Made by a program: the position numbers and the translations under genes
Shown here: positions 10,500-22,306 of the stretch, one piece after another
Position numbering within the stretch: the stretch's first letter is position 1
How the letters are laid out: each line of letters opens with the position of its first letter
Source: Simmondsia chinensis
Lineage: Eukaryota; Streptophyta; Magnoliopsida; Caryophyllales; Simmondsiaceae
DNA: 64,000 nucleotides
Assembly (NCBI GenBank): GCA_018398585.1
Contig: JAGTTD010000015.1
Coordinates: 24,571,478-24,635,477, forward strand
Reading direction: 5' to 3'
The notes under the pieces: generated by a model
Told to the model about the DNA's origin: nothing
Database searches by the model: none
What the model saw: the letters and a program-made list of their open reading frames with translations, nothing else

Positions 10500-12370
10500 A
10501 ATTAATCAAGCTAAATGGTTAAAATTGTTCAAATCCACATAGGCATGCTGAGTGTCGACACATGGAAGGTATGTGTCGGCACACAGACTTACAATAGCCA
10601 TCCAGAACTACTGTGTGTCCACACACAGACCTACAATGCAACATATTCAAATGATTATTTTTTATTTGATTTCTTTCCTAATCTTTTCCTAAACACTTGA
10701 AATGTTGCTTAGCCCCTCATTTGCCTATAAATAGGGCTTGAATGCATTGGTTTAATTCATCCAATTTTATCAAAGCATTCTTTGATTAAAAAGCTCTTAT
10801 TTTCTTGTACTTTAACGTATTAATTTTGAGTTTTTCTTAAAGTTTTCTTGAGTATCACTTGTTCTCTATATTGTTGATTGTTTGAGTTTAATTAGCATAT
10901 CCTTAGATTTGGCAAACGTGATCTAGTGTCAACTCACTCTTGAAAGAGTGAAGAATTTTATTGCTTTATTTTATTTTTTTGTAAAGGTTGGATCCTGAGC
11001 TTACTATTACAAAAGAGTCAGTTGTAAAAGTTGGGTCTTAAGCCTACGTATAAAAAGACCAGTTATAAAGGTTAGATCCTGATTCTAGTTTTAAAAAGAA
11101 TTATCAAGCTTAGTGAAAGGCTCAAGTGATAAAGAGTAGTCACTTGAGAAGTGGACTAGCTTCCGGTTTGGAAGTGAACTACTACAAAAAAATTTGGGCA
11201 ATTATAGAAAGACCCCCTGAACTTTACAATTAAACACAAAACACCCCCTGCACTTTTAATTTCATAAAATAGTCCCCCTGAACTTTACAAAAAACACAAT
11301 ACATCCCCTATACTTTCAATTTTATAAAATAGCCCCCTAAACTTTGCAATTAAATATAATACACACTAGACTTTCAATTTAGTCCTTGAACTTTACTATT
11401 ACACATAACTTACCCCCTGAACTTTATTGCTATTCATAATACACCACTTACACATCAATAGATTTGAAATTAAAAAATTTAAATTGCTTATGAAAAACTA
11501 ATTTTTTTAAAAAAGTTTGAAAAAATATAGTAATATTTTTAACTTTAATTTTTTCAACTTTTTTTAAAAAAATTTTTATAATTTATTTTCAATTTTTTAA
11601 TTTCATACTATTTTTTAATTTTAATATAATTTTAAAATTTATATTTTTAAAAATTATTATATTTAATCTTATAGTAATTTTTACAAAAATTTTTAAAAAT
11701 ATTTTGTTTTCTCGTAAATTTATAATGTTACTTTTATATTTAATTAAAAATTTTGCTTTGTGTTAATATTTGAAAATCTTTTTATGTTTTGCTTAAAAAT
11801 ATAAAACTCATATCTTTTTCCAGAAAATATAAAATGACGATCTTTTGTTTGATATTTTTAAAATTTTAAATTTATTAATCTAATTTTTTTCAAAGGTAAA
11901 AAATATATTATATTTTTCTAAATTTTTTTCATAATTTATTTTAAATTTTAAGTTTATTAATATCTAAGGATGAATTGCATTTAATAATAAAGTTCGGGGG
12001 GTGAGTGGTGCTAATAATAAAGGTCAAGGACTATTTTTAAAAATTGAAAGTGTAAGGGATGTATTGTGTTTAATAACAAAGTTCAAGGGGTGTGTTGTGT
12101 ATAATAACAAAGTTTAGGGGGTTATTTTATGAAATTAAATGTGCAAGGGGTGTATTGTATTTAACTATAAAGTTCAGGGGACTATTTTATAAAATTAAAA
12201 ATTCAGGGGATATGTTGTGTTTAATTGTAAAGCTCAGAGAGTCTCTTTATTCTTGCCTTCACATTTTATGTTTTGCATTCATTGATCTTTTGGCTCTTAA
12301 AGTTTAAATTTACATTTTATCGCGAAAGAATCTAATTCACCGTCCTTTTAGGTTGCTCTATAGACCTTCA
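10500..12370 (+). mobile_element. Putative 5' LTR of a SIRE/Maximus-like copia element (left boundary unknown)
   Basis: This region ends in CTTCA directly before a primer-binding site. It contains a TATA box (TATAAATAG at 10726-10734) and the phrases GTAAAGGTTGGATCCTGAGC, AAGGCTCAAGTGATAAAGAG and AGTGGACTAGCTTCCGG, which I recognise as typical of SIRE-type LTRs. A foldback element (11195-12258) is inserted near its 3' end. No second LTR was found downstream, so the left edge is a guess. Confidence 0.45.
11195..12258. repeat. Large foldback element built of CCCCCTGAACTTT-type modules
   Basis: The left arm (11195-11450) repeats a module of about 45 bp: CCCCCTGAACTTTACAATTA followed by AACACAAAACACCCCCTGCAC. 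The right arm (11985-12258) carries the reverse-complement modules (AAAGTTCAGGGGACTATTTT and similar). The core is extremely AT-rich. It interrupts the putative copia LTR. No transposase and no clear target duplication. Confidence 0.7.
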
Positions 12371-12372
12371 AT

Positions 12373-12384
12373 TGGTATTAGAGC
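12373..12384 (+). promoter_or_regulatory. Primer-binding site, initiator-Met tRNA type
   Basis: TGGTATTAGAGC differs by one base from the canonical copia primer-binding site complementary to initiator methionine tRNA. It follows the putative LTR end CTTCA by two bases, as expected. Confidence 0.7.
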
Positions 12385-12429
12385 TAGTACTTTTTTTTTT
12401 TTTTGGTTTAACAACCATAGAGTGATCCT

Positions 12430-14480
12430 ATAGCAACATTCATTCCTATCTTGGCCAAAGGTCAATCGACCAACAAGCCTCTTTTTTTTATGGGAAAAAT
12501 TTCTCCTATTGGAAGCTTAGAATGAGACTTTATATTACATCCATTGATTTTGAGTTATGGCTTATAACGAAAAAAATGATTATGTACCTTCAAAGAAATA
12601 AGGAGAGAAAACTATCGAGAAAGAGAAAAATAAGCTTATGCAAGTTGATAAAGAAAAACTTGCAAAAAAATGCAAAGGCTCATTAGCAATTATTGGGTGT
12701 TACGGATCAAGCAAAAGAAAACAACATGTTTTAGGTTGTCAATCAACAAAAGAAATTTGGGACAAGCTAGAAGTCACCTATGAAGGTACGGATCAAGTGA
12801 AGTCATCAAAAATCAACATGTTGGTAAGATCCTATGAGCTTTTTAAAAATGAAACCGGAGGAATCCATAAAAGAAATGTACACTACATTTTTCGACATTA
12901 CTAACAAACTTCAAGCTCTTGGAAAAATTATTCAAATGAAGAGCAAGTTAGTAAAATTCTTAGATGTCTTTCCATTTCATGGCACGGAAAGGTTACCGCT
13001 GTTCAAGAAGCGCATAATCTCTTCACCTATAAACTTGATCAATTAATTGGTAATCTCATGACCCATGAAATCAACATGGAAGAGTTTAAGGAAGAAGAAA
13101 AACAAAAGAAAAGCAAAGACATAGCATTTAAATCATCTCTAAGTGACAAAAGTAATGAAAGTGATGATGAAGTTGTTATGTTGGCAAAAAAGTTTTACAA
13201 ACATCTTGAAAAGAAAATTTTTAAAAAAGATTTATTTTCCTCAAAAGAATGATCATCTTATTATGAGTGTGAAGAAATCAGACATTTCAAAAGAGATAGT
13301 CCCAAGCCAAAATAAAAGAAGTCATTCAACAAGTTCAAAAAAAAGGACAAGAAGGAGGAACGGAAGAAAGTACTTGCAGCTTGGGAAGATTGCGATGATG
13401 ACTCCAATGAAGAAGGTGAAGATGAAGTGGCCGACGTTTGTCTCATGGCCATTGATGATGAGAGCATTAAAAAGGATGATGTAACCGATCTAACCTATGA
13501 TGAACTTGTTTGTATGAGAACTATAAATATTGAAAAAATGACACAACACTTTCATAAAGGGTCTAGAAAAATTGGGTCGAGATAAGAGTCAGAACAAGAT
13601 TTACTACTTGAACTTGACAATGAATCTTTAAAGAAAAAGAATGAGGGCCTGTTTGGGATTGCTTACTCTGGAGAAATAAGTATTTTTTTTCGAAAAAGCA
13701 CTTTTCTGGAATCTAGAAGATGTTTGGCAAACATTAAAAGGCGCTTTTTATTAAAAGTAAAAACCGTTTTTTTTTATAAGCAAAGGCTAAAATTTGGTGC
13801 TTCTGATTATAAGCAGAAGCAGAATAAAACATTTAAAATTTTGAGGACAAATATACCACTACTCAAACATTAAAATTACAACATTCCCTATCATCTTTCA
13901 AAACCCTAACATCCTACCTAACCAATTTGGTCCTTTTCGGTAATTTGATCAAAAAAAGCACTTTTTTTAAACACTAGCCAAACACTAATAATAATAAATT
14001 AAGCGCTTTTGATTGGTTAAGCCAAACACAAACTATGTCTTCAAAACAACACTTTTCACATAAGTACTTTTACAAAAAGTGCTTTTAAAATAAGCAATTT
14101 TTTCACAGCAATCCCAAACAGGCGTTGAATCTTTGAATGATGAAATTATAAAACTAACCAATGAAAAAAATCCTTGCAGGAAAAGCTTCACTCATATGAA
14201 AATGAGCAAGAACAAGTGGAAGAACTTTCGAAAATCTCAAGCAAATTTTTAAAGAGACAAGAAACACTTGAAGAAATACTCTCCTTTCAAAAATTGGTTT
14301 ACAACAAAGAAGGAATTGGTTATAATGGAAATATTCAAAAGAAAAACTCGAATGTTCTTTTTGTCAAAGCCTCCTCACCTCCGACAAACTCTATAAAATG
14401 TCACTATTGTGATGACTGTGGGCATATCATGTACCAATGTCCTTTTAAAAAGAATTTGAGAAAGACAAAAATAGTTTGAG
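12430..14480 (+). pseudogene. Decayed copia gag, SIRE/Maximus-like
   Basis: Recognisable pieces in shifting frames: a capsid start (YWKLRMRLYITSIDFELW-like, about 12495-12560), a retrotran_gag region (QSTKEIWDKLEVTYEGTDQV, 12740-12805), a basic/acidic linker, and zinc-knuckle remnants. In the first knuckle (about 13258-13305) the first and last cysteines of CX2CX4HX4C are replaced by Tyr and Ser. A second knuckle-like motif, CHYCDDCGHIMYQC, lies at 14398-14439. Several stops and frameshifts break the gene, and a 477-bp MITE is inserted at 13647-14123. It cannot make a full product. Lineage assignment rests on the pol sequence downstream. Confidence 0.75.
13647..14123. mobile_element. MITE with 17-bp perfect terminal inverted repeats inside gag
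   Basis: GCCTGTTTGGGATTGCT at 13647-13663 is exactly inverted at 14107-14123. The interior has many AAAAAGCGCTTTT-like half-palindromes and no ORF. It interrupts a gag reading frame that resumes afterwards with VESLNDEIIKL. No obvious target duplication, so the superfamily (hAT or PIF/Harbinger) is open. Confidence 0.8.
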
Positions 14481-14589
14481 CCCCAAAAGAATCTGAACCA
14501 CCAAATATCAAGGCTAACAACAAAGGACCTAAGAAAATTTGGGTACCTAGAAGCGTTTGAATTGTGATAGGTACGTATGAAAATTAGAT

Positions 14590-17097
14590 GTAAGAACCAA
14601 AAGTGATATTTGGATAGTGGTTGCTCAAGACATATGACTGAAGACAAATCCAAATTCAATTCAATCATGCTAAGAAAGGAAATGTCACTTTTGGCTACAA
14701 TAAGAAAGAAAAATTATTGGTATTGGTAACATTGCTTCTAACTATTCTCTTTGCATTGAAGATGTCTCAGTTGTTGGAGGTCTTAAGCATAATTTTCTAA
14801 GCATTAGTTAATTATATGATAAACGCTATTGTGTGAACGTTGAGTCATCTAGATGCATAGTTAAACATGCTAAACCAAATAAAATTTTGCTTGGTGGTCT
14901 ACAATGTGAAAATATCTAGATGATTGATCTTGATTGTCTAGATTCATTAAAATGCTTTAGTGTCTTGGATGAAAATAATCCTTAGATTTGGCATAGAAGA
15001 TTTGGACATGCTAGTATGAACTTGATTTCAAAACTTTCAAAAAATGATTTTGTTAGAGGTTTACTGAAGCTAAAATTTGAAAAAGATCATATTTGTGATG
15101 CATGTCAATATGGCAAACAAACAAGATCGTCATTCAAACCCATGAATGTAGTTTCAACATCAAGACATCTTAAACTCTTATATATGGACTTGTTTGGTCC
15201 TTCTCGACATTTGAGTCTTGGTAAATTGTTGATGATTATTCTCGTTTTAGTTGGTACTTATTTCTTTCTCATAGGAATAAAGCATTTGATAAATTTGAAA
15301 AGGTTTGCAAAAGAGTACAAAATGAAAATATTTAAAAATGATTTCGGTTAGAAGTGACCATAGAATGAAATTTGAAAATGACGATTTCGAAAAATATTGT
15401 GATTACTTTGGAATCGACCATAATTTTTCGACTCCTAGAACTCCTCAGTAAAACAAAATAGAACTCTTCAAGAAATGGTAAGAACCATGCTTTGTGAAAA
15501 TAATCATTTTGGGCCGAAGTCGTTAACACTACTTGCTACATTTTAAATTAAGCTTTAATAAGGCCTATTTTGAAGAAAATACCCCACGAGTGGATGAAAG
15601 TATTTTTATTGGATATTCACTAACTAGTAAAGCATATAGAGTCTATAATAAAAAGATAAAAGTTGTATACATGTGGTATTTGATGATTTTAATATCTTGT
15701 CCTCTAGAATACCTAGTGATCATGACAACAAACATCACACCCTCATCCGTGGAGCAAGAAAAGGATAAACTTGAAGCTCCAATGGATGAACTAAAAGAAG
15801 ATGGCAAAAATATAAAATCCAAAGAGGAAGGCTTGCCACAAGATTGAAAATTCTGAAGGATAACCCAACAAGCCAAATCATTGGTGTTCCCTCCCATGGT
15901 GTAAGAACAAGGCATGCTTTGACTGAATATTGTTTTCTAACTGCATTCATCGCTTTTGAAGAACCCAAGAACATAGAAGAAGCTTTCAGCGGCATAAATT
16001 GGATCATGGCAAGGGAAGAAGAGCTAAATCAATTCAAGAGAAATGATGTGTGAGAACCTGTGGATAGGCCTCAAGATCATCAAGTCATCGGTACCAAGTA
16101 TGTCTACTGCAACAAGAAAGATGAAGAAGGCAATGTGGTGAGAAACAATGCAAGATTAATAGCTAAAGGCTACAACCAAGAGGAAGATATAGACTATGAG
16201 GAAACCTTTGCTCCCATAACTAGATTAAAAGCTATTAGACTCCTATGTGTATTTGCATCATTTAAAAATTTTAAACATTTTCAAATTGATGTAAAAAGTG
16301 CATTTTTAAATGGTTTTATTGAAGAAGAGGTTTATGTTGAACAACCACCCAAATTTGAGGATGACAAATTTCTCGACCATGTTTTTAAACTCAAAAACAA
16401 CCTCAAGTTGGAGGCACTCGAAAACAGTCTCTCTTCAGGCATAATACCCTGAAGGGGAAAGGATGCGTACATCCATTCCCTTCCCCCCCCCCCCCGGGAA
16501 CCCTGCTTGGGCGGGAGCCCTTGGAGCACTGGATCTGTTGCTTGTTTTTAAACTCAAAAAGGCTCTTTGTGGATTGAAACAAGTTAGTAGAGATTGGTAT
16601 GAGAGATTGAGTTCTTTTCTAATGTAAAATAAATTTTCAAGAGCAAAGGTTGACACCACACTTTTTATCAAACATTCAAAAAGTGATGTTCTCATTATGC
16701 AAATTTATATTGAAGATATAGTGTTTGGTGCTACTAATCTATCTCTTTGTAAAAAATTTGCAAATCTTTTGAGTAGGGAATTCAAAATGAGTATGAGGGG
16801 GGAACTCAAGTACTTCCTTGGACTGCAAACCAAGTAAGGCAAGGAAGGAGTTTTTATCAACCAAGCCAAATACATTAAAGAAATGCTAGAGAAATTTGGT
16901 ATGAAAATTTTTTAAGGCAATCACTACCCATTGAGCTCATCAATTAGGCTAGACATGAATGAAAAATGTAAAAAGATGGATCAAAAGCTATACATATGTA
17001 TGATTGGATCCCTTTTTTACCTTACCACTAGTAGGCATGATATTTTGTTTAGTGTGTGCTTATGTGTTAGATTTCAAGCATGTCCTAAGGAATCTCA
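14590..17097 (+). pseudogene. Decayed copia pol: protease, integrase, reverse transcriptase (SIRE/Maximus-like), 5' part
   Basis: In order: protease motif LDSGCSRHMTED (about 14607-14642); GAG-pre-integrase IWHRRFGHASMNLISKLS with the CX2C-type HICDACQYGKQTRSSF (14986-15135); fragmentary integrase core; integrase C-terminal end (15590 on); then reverse transcriptase from VIGTKYVYCNKKDEEG (16085) through FQIDVKSAFLNGFIEEEVYV. The palm motif reads YIED instead of YVDD (about 16711), so the catalytic Asp pair is lost. The frame stops abruptly after ACPKESHL at 17097. A SINE interrupts the reverse transcriptase at 16398-16542. Many stops; non-functional. Confidence 0.85.
16398..16542 (+). mobile_element. 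145-bp RTE/SINE 3' module insertion with perfect 18-bp target duplication
   Basis: The host copia sequence tgtttttaaactcaaaaa occurs at 16380-16397 and again at 16543-16560. Between them lies the module from CAACCTCAAGTTGGAGGCAC to GAGCACTGGATCTGTTGCT, with a C14 run at 16484-16497. The 5S head is absent. The precise duplication shows a target-primed retrotransposition into an existing copia reverse-transcriptase gene. Confidence 0.95.
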
Positions 17098-17537
17098 TTT
17101 ATGTTCCTATTTACACCCTAAATTCGAAGGAGCTAGGATGATACCATTTTGAGCGAAGTGCCATGTGTTTTAACACCTGAGGCCCTTCTCGAGGAGAATT
17201 AGGCCTTTAGATGCTGAAGTAACAGCATCTCGAGCCCAGTATCCTGAGAAGATTATCACCCTAACAAGGGTAACAACCACTCGAGGCTCGAGATGGTTAA
17301 AGGGTAAAGGATATCTAGATTGATTGGTTTTGTGAGCATACCTGGGCGTAATTTCAACATTGATGTTCTTACAATTCCTGCATAAGAATTGATTGTTGAC
17401 TATTTTGATCTCGAACTTGCATTTCCTACAGTCGGGGTAGGTTAAGCCCTTAATGTCAAGTTCCTTCATGCTTCTATGTATTCTGAAATATTGACCTGCA
17501 TTTGTTTGATGTAGTTGGAGATATGAAAATTTGTATG
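17098..17537 (-). other. Fragment with a zinc-ribbon-like ORF, possibly RPA1/Helitron-derived
   Basis: The minus-strand frame 17469-17170 begins MKELDIKGLTYPDCRKCKFE and continues FLCRNCKNINVEITPRY. That is a CX2C..CX2C pattern ending in PRY, like the zinc ribbon at the C-terminus of replication protein A large subunits, which Helitrons also carry. A GT follows the second Cys pair (17338 region), so an intron is possible. The other strand also reads in pieces, and the segment has no clear boundaries. It sits between the truncated SIRE pol and the Tork-type element. Identity is tentative. Confidence 0.3.
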
Positions 17538-18235
17538 TGTTGGGGGTCTAGACACCTAAACCCAATTCAAATCGACCACTCCAGCTAATATCAATGACAG
17601 ATATAAATCACAGGGCACACCAATATCACCAAATATCAACAACGAAATAAATATGCGGAAATTAAATCAACACCAGATATAACGTGGAAAACCCTCCAGA
17701 GTAGAGGGGGAAAACTATGGGGCAAACCGACAGCAAAATCCACTATATAAAATAGCAATTATAACGTTTATGGTTTTAAGATGTTTGCCCTAACTTGAAA
17801 CCTACAATCAAATTGAGCGATACAAGTATTACCTCCTTAGGCCCGAGAATAATTGATTCTCCCGATCAATTAACGCCAATCAACGCCTAGAATACCCGCT
17901 CCAAATTGCTCCAAGATCGAAACCCGATCTCTACCGATAAATTTCAAAATTTCCGAACCAAACCACTGCCGTTCCCATTCTCTCGATGTGCTGCCGCCTC
18001 TATTCTCTCTCTAGGTTGTCCAATACCTCAACCCTCACGTTATTTCCTTTTGTGTTATTTGATGTGCCGCCACTCACGTCCCCCCCCCCCCCCCCCCCTC
18101 TTTTTTTTGGTGCTACACATCCACTGCTTCTCTCTCATATATATATATATAATATTATTTAATATAGCCATAATACTTATTTAAACGGGCCATAAAAATA
18201 TGGGTTGGACTATGGTACATATTATGTACCCCACA
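17538..18235 (-). repeat. 3' LTR of the Tork-like copia element
   Basis: 698 bp, TG..CA ends, matches 22307-23004 end to end. A long C run near 18079-18098 is also present in the partner. Confidence 0.95.
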
Positions 18236-18248
18236 AATCTCCCCCTCC
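18236..18248 (-). promoter_or_regulatory. Polypurine tract of the copia element
   Basis: On the minus strand GGAGGGGGAGATT directly precedes the 3' LTR, the expected plus-strand priming site. Confidence 0.8.
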
Positions 18249-18283
18249 AACCCACCACGAGGAGGAGAAAACTCCACATCAAG

Positions 18284-21200
18284 CTATTTGGAGTCCATAC
18301 CGGCCATCCTAGTACACAACTCCACTTTGCCACTAGGAACCACCTTGGTTAACATATCAACCATGTTCTTATCAGTGTGTATCTTCTTCAGCATCATCAG
18401 CTTTTCTTCAACAACAGAATGCAACCAATGATATCTCACATCAATATGCTTCGTGCGGGCATGGTACATGGAATTCTTACTCAGGTCCATCGCACTCTGA
18501 CTGTCACAGAATACTACATACTCTTTCTATTTCAGACCCAACTCTTGAAGAAACCTCTTTATCCACAACATTTCCTTCCTGGCTTCAACAGCAGCAATAT
18601 ATTCAGCTTCAGTAGTGGAGAGAGCAACACACTTCTGCAATCTGGACTGCCAAGACACAGCTCCCCTGCAAAAGTGAACAAATACCCCGAAGTAGATTTC
18701 CTACTGTCAAGACATCCTGCCATATCAGAATCAGTATACCCTTCAAGAATTGGTCCTGAGCCTCCAAAACTCAAACACTGTTTCGAAGTACGCCGCAAAT
18801 ATCTGAAGATCCACTTCACTGCTTCCCAATGAGCTTTCCCTGGATTTGACAGAAACCTGCTCACAACACCTACATCATGAGCAATATCTGGCCTAGTGTA
18901 AACCATAGCATACATCAAAGACCTAACAGCAGAGGAGTAAGGAGCAGATGACATCTCTTCTTTCTCTTTCACGGTCACAGGACAAGATCGTTTACTCAAT
19001 TTAAAGTGTGAGGCAAGAGGCGTGCTAACTGGTTTAGCACTCTTCATGTTGAACCTTTCAAGCAACCGTTTAACATATTTTTCTTGTGACAACCACAACT
19101 TTCCAGCCTCTCTATCACAAGTAATCTCCATACCCAAAATCTACTTCGTTGGACCCAAGTCTTTCATTTCAAAAGACTTTGACCACTCCTCTTTAAGCCT
19201 TTGAATCATATCTGCATCTTGACCAACAATTAGCATATCATCAACATAAAGCAGTAAAATAATGAAATTACCTCCAGCAAATTTTTTGATATACACACAA
19301 TGATCTGCAGCTATTCTCTTGTACCCTTGACCCACCATGAAGGAGTCAAACTTCTTGTACCACTGTCTAAGAGCCTATTTCAAACCATATAAGCTCTTCT
19401 TCAATCTGCAAACCAAGTGCTCTTTACCCTGAACCTCATATCCTTCAGGCTGCTTCATGTAGATCTCCTCTTGCAAGTCACCATGGAGAAATGCAGTCTT
19501 CACATCTAACTGTTCAAGCTCGAGATTCATACTAGCTGCCATACCTAGTACCACTCGAATGGAACTCATCTTCACAACTGGAGCGAAGATCTCATCAAAA
19601 TCAATCCCTTTCTTCTGATTGAATCCTTTCACCACCAATCGAGCTTTATGTTCCACAATTTGATCACTATTCTTTTTCAGCTTGAACACCCACTTATTCT
19701 GAAGTGCTTTTCTACCTTTTGGAAGATCAACCAGCTCATAGGTTCCATTCTTCTCTAAAGAATTCATCTCCTCATCCATGGCTTTGACCCAGTTATCCTT
19801 GTCTTCATGAGTCTGCAATTCTTGGTAGCTCTCTGGCTCCCCCTCATCAGTAAGACAAATATAATCAGAACTCGAATACCTCATAGACGGTCGACACTCT
19901 CTATCAGATCTCCTCAACTGAGGCTCAGCAGTCACAGGTTCGGGGGCTGGCTCCCCCTGCTCAACACCATCTGTACCTAGAGCATCATCAATTGCAATTG
20001 GATCAGTGTCGTTCTCAAGTTCTCTCCCATTATAAGCCTGCTCTTCATCTGTGGCACTCGATGAAGATGAAATCGGCGTAGTATCAGCAACACCAGTGGG
20101 AGCATATGTAGTCTTCTCTGACTTGTAAAAATCAGCCATATTCTCATGTTCATGAAACACGACATCTCTGCTTCTCACGGTCCTTTTCTTCACGGGGTCC
20201 CATAATCTATAACCGAACTCCTCATCACCATATCCTATAAATATGCACGGAGTGGCTTTACTGTCAAGCTTGGATCTCTGTTCCTTTGGCACATGCATGA
20301 AGGCTTTGCATCCAAACACCTTCAAATGAGAATAAGAAACATCTTTCCCAGTCCACACTCTCTTTGGAATTTCAAAATTCAAAGGAACTGATGGACCTCT
20401 GTTGATAATATACATAGCAGTATTCATAGCTTCACCCCAAAATGCCTTAGGCGGCTTTGACATTCTGAGTAAACATCTGGTTTTCTCCACAATGGTTATA
20501 TTCACTCTTTCTGCAACACCATTGTGCTGAGGAGTACCTAGTTCTGTTCTTTCATGGCGAATCCCATGCTTCTTACATTACCTTCTAAAATCTCGGTTAA
20601 CGTACTCTCTCCCATTATCAGTTCGGAGACACTTCAGCAACATCCCTGACTGTCTTTCCACCATGGTGTGAAACTGCTGAAAGGCTTCAAATACCTGGCT
20701 TTTGGATCTCAACAAAAATACCCAAGTATTTCGTGAAGCATCATCAATAAAAGTAACAAAATATCGATTTCCTCCTAGAGATTCCACCTCTATAGGACCA
20801 CATACATCAGAATGTATTAATTCAAGCTTGTTTTGTTTTCGTTTCAACTTTTTACCAAAACTGACTCTCTGTTGCTTACCTAACAAATAGTCATCACAAG
20901 GATTCAGTGACTTACCTTCAAGTGAAGGGATGAGGGACTTTTTAGCCAATATTTGCAGTCCTTTCTCACTGGCATGAGCTAGTAGTTTGTGCCACAAATT
21001 CGGTGAAGTATTATCCTAGACTGTGTTCAATTCGCCACCACACACTGTCACACGTGTCTTGTATAGTGAACAACAAAGCTGTCCTCTGGTTACTATCAGT
21101 GATCCCTTGGTAAGCTTCCATTTTCCATCACCCAGATGATGTGTATAACCTTCTTTGTCCAGAACATTCACAAAAATTAGATTAAGGCGCAATTCAGGAA

Positions 21201-22265
21201 TATGTCGCACATTTTTCAGAGTAACAGTGCAACCAGTACTAGTCTGTACACGGATATCCCCAATCCTAACAATCTTAGCAAAACTACTGTTGCCCATTTT
21301 CACAGTACCAAAGTCACCTGCTTTGTACGTAGAAAAATATTCTCTCTTGGGAACACAATGATAAGAAGCACCCAAATCCACAATCTACTCAACATCAGGA
21401 TCACTTATATGATTGCACTCTCATTGAGCATAAAGTAATGTTTCCTGGTGGTCACTATCATCATCTGTCACTGCAGCTACAATATTTTTATTATCTGCCT
21501 TATTCTGACTCGTTTCACCTTTCTGTTCTTTCTTCAAAAGAAAACAATTTCTTTTCAGGTGTCCAGTTTTATGACAATGCCAGCACTCTGGTCTATCTCC
21601 CCTGGACTTAGATCTGCCTCTTGACTTACCACGCCCCTTAGGCCCTTTACTCTTACTTCTACCTCGTTTCTCAATAATAAGTGCTTGTGCAGAATTAGCA
21701 CCCATCTCTTTTCTTACTCCTCATTGAACAAGCAATCTTTTACGATACTCAAAGCCAACTTTCCATCAAGAGCTGAGTTACTAACAGTTACTACCAAGGT
21801 CTCCCAACTGCCAGGTAGAGAAATTAAAAGGAACAAAGCCTGCAACTCATCATCAAAAATAATTTTCATAATAGTCAACTGGTTAATAGTATCCTGAAAT
21901 TCATTCAAGTGTTCGACCACTGATCGTCCCTCTTTCAATTTCAAGTTGACTAACTTCTTAATCAGAAAAGTTTTATTTCATGGGGTCTTTCTCTGATAAC
22001 GACTCTCTAAACTTTTCCATAATGACTCGGCATTGGTCTCTTGTGATATATGGTGAAAAAAACTAAAATCTACCCACTGTCTAATTGTCCTAACAGTTTT
22101 TCTATTTAGTTTCTCCCATTCTTTATCTGACATTTTTTCTAGCCTACTACTATCACCCTCAATCGGGTCATGTAAATCTTTACACTAAAGTAGGTCCTCC
22201 ATTATTGGCTTCCAAATTGAATAATTTTCTCCGGTCAATTTTATCATACCACTAGTACCATCCAT
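18284..22265 (-). pseudogene. gag-pol of the Tork/Tnt1-like copia element, broken
   Basis: Starts MDGTSGMIKLTGENYSIWKP at 22265. The gag has an in-frame TAG soon after the start (near 22186) and a one-base frameshift near 21715, followed by an intact zinc knuckle CWHCHKTGHLKRNC (about 21590-21550). In the protease a stop precedes the active site, and the DSG triad reads DLG (about 21379). Integrase has HKLLAHAS, a CX2-type site read as CDDYLLGKQ, and core Asp segments (SDVCGP, FIDDASRNTW, RTDNGREY), with a stop at about 20578. Reverse transcriptase follows: WVFKLKKNSD, LDVKTAFLHGDLQEEIYMKQ and intact LLYVDDMLIVG. RNase H (YTDSDMAGCLDSRKSTSGY) is frameshifted at its end. The C-terminus RTKHIDVRYHWL..MVDMLTK ends at 18284. 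Multiple lesions make it defective in cis. Confidence 0.93.
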
Positions 22266-22290
22266 TATTATTTACCCTAATAATGAACCT

Positions 22291-22303
22291 GGCTCTGATA
22301 CCA
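22291..22303 (-). promoter_or_regulatory. Primer-binding site of the copia element
   Basis: The minus strand reads TGGTATCAGAGCC three bases after the 5' LTR, a perfect match to the usual site complementary to initiator Met tRNA. Confidence 0.92.
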
Positions 22304-22306
22304 CTT

